A DNA stretch of 62,283 nt from the NCBI GenBank assembly GCA_030595665.1, contig JAUVCV010000010.1:1-62283 (forward strand), in the 5' to 3' direction. Below the pieces are notes generated by a model. It was not told the origin of the DNA, searched no databases, and saw only the letters and a program-made list of their open reading frames with translations. Shown here one piece after another: positions 60,428 through 62,283 of this stretch; the first letter of the stretch is position 1, and each line of letters opens with the position of its first letter. A program made the translations under genes and the position numbers. This stretch comes from Methanogenium sp. (GTDB taxonomy: Archaea; Halobacteriota; Methanomicrobia; Methanomicrobiales; Methanomicrobiaceae).

Positions 60428-61615
60428 ATGGAGATCACGGGTGCACAGCTGGAAAAAATAACGAAGCGGCAGGAGGAGAAGGCGTCACTCCTTTCTCCTT
60501 ATGCCTGCCGTGATGATGCGGCCATCCGGCGCGACGGCGGGCTTCCCGAAGATCGGATCATCCGGCCGCCCTTCTTCCGGGATGTTGACCGGATTATCCA
60601 CTCACGTGCATTCTCGCGGTATATCGATAAGACGCAGGTATTCTATCTTCTGGATAACGAGCATATCACCCACCGGGCGATTCATATTCAGCTGGTGGCA
60701 AAAATAGGGCGAACCATTGGCCGTGCCCTCTCTTTAAATGAGGACTTAATTGAGGCGATTGCTTTGGGTCACGACATTGGCCATCCTCCTTACGGGCACT
60801 TTGGGGAAGAGTGTCTCTCCACTCTTTGCAAAGCGCACCAGATCGGCCCGTTCCGTCATGACGTGCAGAGTATACAGTTTCTTGATACAATAGAGGACAC
60901 CAACCTCACCCTGCAGGTCTTAGACGGCATTCTTTGCCATAATGGGGAGGTGCATAACACCCATCTTGTCCCTGAGCCGATCACTGACCGGGACGGGCTG
61001 TCCCGGAAAAAGGAGATTTTGCTGCAGGGTGGTGATCCGGCCCCCGGTACCATGGAGGGCTGTGTGGTGCGGGTAGCAGACACCATTGCCTATCTCGGGC
61101 GGGACCTGCAGGATGCAATCGAGATTGGTTTTCTCGATCCCTTGCTTCCCGGTCTCCCTGAAGACTGCCGGAAGACATTTTCCCTGACGGGCGGCTACCG
61201 TCGGTATAATGCGTCCATCATCGACACAGTCTGCCGGGACGTGATCGCCTGCAGTTTCGGCTGTGAAGAAGTCCGTTTTTCACCGGAGATATCGATCTGT
61301 GTGAAGGCACTGAAGCAATACAATTATGACAATATCTATGAGAATGAAGTTCTGCACGCTCAGGACCCGATCATTAAAAATCTCTTTGGTGTTCTGTTTG
61401 AACGGTTTCTCAGAGATATCGAAGAGGGGCGAACAGAATCTCTCATCTACAAGGATCTCATCGAAGCGAAGTGGGTCTCTCCGGCATACATTGACGCGGC
61501 CTCACCCGCAGAGATGGTGCGGGACTATATCGCGGGAATGACTGACAAATACTTTGAGTCGATTGCCCGGGAATTGTTGATCCCGAAACGGCATTTTCGG
61601 AATCATGAACCGTGA
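60428..61615 (+). CDS. dgt: dGTPase-like HD-domain phosphohydrolase
   Basis: A 395-residue protein with the dGTPase layout. An N-terminal segment FRDVDRIIHSRAFSRYIDKTQVF is followed by the HD metal motif: THRAIHIQLVAKIGRTIGRAL, then ALGHDIGHPPYGHFGE. VVRVADTIAYLGRDLQDAI follows. dGTPases cleave dGTP (or other dNTPs) to the nucleoside and triphosphate, and related HD proteins defend against phage by depleting dNTPs. Here the context is not defence-related. The length is within the usual range. Confidence 0.92.
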   Translation: MEITGAQLEKITKRQEEKASLLSPYACRDDAAIRRDGGLPEDRIIRPPFFRDVDRIIHSRAFSRYIDKTQVFYLLDNEHITHRAIHIQLVAKIGRTIGRALSLNEDLIEAIALGHDIGHPPYGHFGEECLSTLCKAHQIGPFRHDVQSIQFLDTIEDTNLTLQVLDGILCHNGEVHNTHLVPEPITDRDGLSRKKEILLQGGDPAPGTMEGCVVRVADTIAYLGRDLQDAIEIGFLDPLLPGLPEDCRKTFSLTGGYRRYNASIIDTVCRDVIACSFGCEEVRFSPEISICVKALKQYNYDNIYENEVLHAQDPIIKNLFGVLFERFLRDIEEGRTESLIYKDLIEAKWVSPAYIDAASPAEMVRDYIAGMTDKYFESIARELLIPKRHFRNHEP

Positions 61616-62102
61616 AAGAGTAGAGGATATATTCCGCTATCTTCCTGTTCTTCGTCCCATCCGAGTTCATGAAGAACTATGGCTGTATCTGTCCGTTCTG
61701 TGTGGTCAGAAGAGTCTGTAGAGTTGTTCATGATCATCCTCGTTTTATCAGATATATGGTGTCAGATGAACTTATTTCTCTTTTTGCAAGAGGATAAATT
61801 TTAGGTAATATGGATGTGCTGGTTTGCCTGTTGAGCTGGTATTTGTCTAAAATCCTTTCAAACTGTCCCATCACATGAACTGCCTCTCCCTGTGGGGAGA
61901 GGATGAGCCCGGCGTATGCCGGGCGGGTGAGAGGGGTATGACGTTTTTTTGACTGTTTGAAAATTTTCTTTCCCGGAATGTCCGTATCTCACCTTCTCTA
62001 TATGATTCCATTATTTGTTGACACATTCTTTTGCTCCTAGTGCCGAGTCAAACATAAATCGGCGTAACAATAATGTAATATGAGCGATTTAGATCTTCAT
62101 CA
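61616..62102. other. non-coding region before the IS630-type element
   Basis: About 490 bases without a convincing frame. It holds two adjacent perfect hairpins followed by a T-run (61883-61950, described separately). Beyond about 62030 lies the presumed left end of the insertion element. A+T content rises sharply after 61950. Confidence 0.6.
61883..61950 (+). terminator. paired hairpins followed by a T-run
   Basis: First hairpin: CCTCTCCC (61883-61890), loop TGTG, GGGAGAGG (61895-61902). Second: GCCCGGC (61907-61913), loop GTAT, GCCGGGC (61918-61924). A run of seven T follows at 61944-61950. It lies about 270 bases after dgt. It could end that transcript, or be a dispersed palindromic repeat unit; a search of the genome for other copies would decide. 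Confidence 0.45.
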
Positions 62103-62283
62103 ATGAGAAAATATTTTGTAACACTCACTCGCGATGAACGTTACTCCCTTTCAGAGATTGTCTCAAAAGGCAAACATCCATCCCAAAAAGTGCTGAATGC
62201 ACTCATCCTTCTTGGGTCTGATGAAAGTGATTATCAGAAAAACCGTTCAACAAATGAAGATTTATCCCGGGTTCTCAACATTA
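62103..62283 (+). CDS. IS630-type transposase, N-terminal part (cut by window edge)
   Basis: The first 60 codons of a frame that runs off the window. The start MRKYFVTLTRDERYSLSEIV with SKGKHPSQKVLNALILL matches the N-terminal HTH region of IS630-family transposases, where ALTREER...L..IV.KGK....K...A.ILL is usual. The DDE catalytic domain lies beyond the edge. The left terminal repeat may lie near 62040-62070, but I could not fix it because the right end is not visible. Confidence 0.8.
   Translation, partial: MRKYFVTLTRDERYSLSEIVSKGKHPSQKVLNALILLGSDESDYQKNRSTNEDLSRVLNI

Noticed and set aside
1-62283. CRISPR array
   Set aside because: No series of regularly spaced direct repeats was seen anywhere in the window, and no cas genes.

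Overview
The window comes from a hydrogenotrophic methanogen, most likely of the order Methanomicrobiales (Euryarchaeota). Archaeal markers are TFB, Gar1, SRP19, aIF5B, S6e, S8e, SecE, Spt5 and the L11-L1-L10-L12 operon. Methanogen markers are MptE (tetrahydromethanopterin synthesis), an F420H2 oxidase-type flavodiiron protein, HypB and HypF for [NiFe] hydrogenase maturation, PEGA surface proteins and PAS-rich signalling proteins. I cannot name the species from sequence alone.

Layout. 1-1270: the tail of a TnpB element with its right end, a gene-poor stretch, a possible 31-residue membrane peptide and tRNA-Ala(CGC). 1300-8170: an information-processing block (TFB, Gar1, a candidate small RNA, a PHP-domain hydrolase, SRP19, HypB, S8e, two small conserved genes, S6e, aIF5B). 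8550-13100: tRNA-His(GTG), a gene broken by three frameshifts, a REC-PAS histidine kinase and a convergent HTH-PAS regulator. 13300-17160: acetyl-CoA synthetase, a small lipoprotein, a helicase-domain remnant and a B12/radical SAM enzyme. 17225-22940: a PEGA surface protein, a broken PEGA paralogue and a divergent ABC system whose larger permease ends in a PrsW-like protease domain. 23050-29270: tRNA-Lys(CTT), a TrkA-N/DHH phosphoesterase, MptE, a radical SAM/HhH enzyme, a CBS site-2 protease, a PRC-barrel protein and tRNA-His guanylyltransferase. 29357-38350: IleS, a truncated LOG gene, DtdA, FtsZ, SecE, Spt5 and the ribosomal stalk operon. 38467-47900: a membrane protein, a nonsense-interrupted cupin, a thioredoxin-CcdA fusion, a receiver protein, HypF, two HTH regulators, a helicase and a cytosine-deaminase-like protein. 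48890-52850: an oxygen/superoxide defence operon (rubredoxin, FprA, superoxide reductase), TrkH and a YqhA-like protein. 52896-55840: a three-gene nitrogenase-like operon. 55849-62283: a voltage-gated K+ channel, a polyprenol-kinase-like protein, a condensation-fold acyltransferase, a MATE exporter, a dGTPase-like HD protein, paired hairpins and the start of an IS630-type transposase.

Most notable points. (1) The nitrogenase-like operon has one NifH-type reductase and two NifD/K-type subunits, each with three cysteines at P-cluster-like positions. It is neither a standard nif cluster nor the two-gene CfbCD arrangement, and a perfect palindrome lies two bases before its first start codon. (2) tRNA-His has no encoded G-1 while the same window encodes a Thg1-type guanylyltransferase, so enzyme and probable substrate can both be read here. 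(3) Five genes are broken or reduced: a probable DUF6141-like gene, a PEGA gene, a cupin gene, a DUF3427 helicase tail and a LOG-family gene. Two of these are interrupted by a single in-frame TAA. (4) The receiver domain of the hybrid kinase has Glu in place of the phospho-acceptor Asp, and an ABC-2 permease is fused to an intramembrane protease domain.

All functional calls rest on motif recognition by eye. No database search was run, so family names for the less familiar proteins are provisional.
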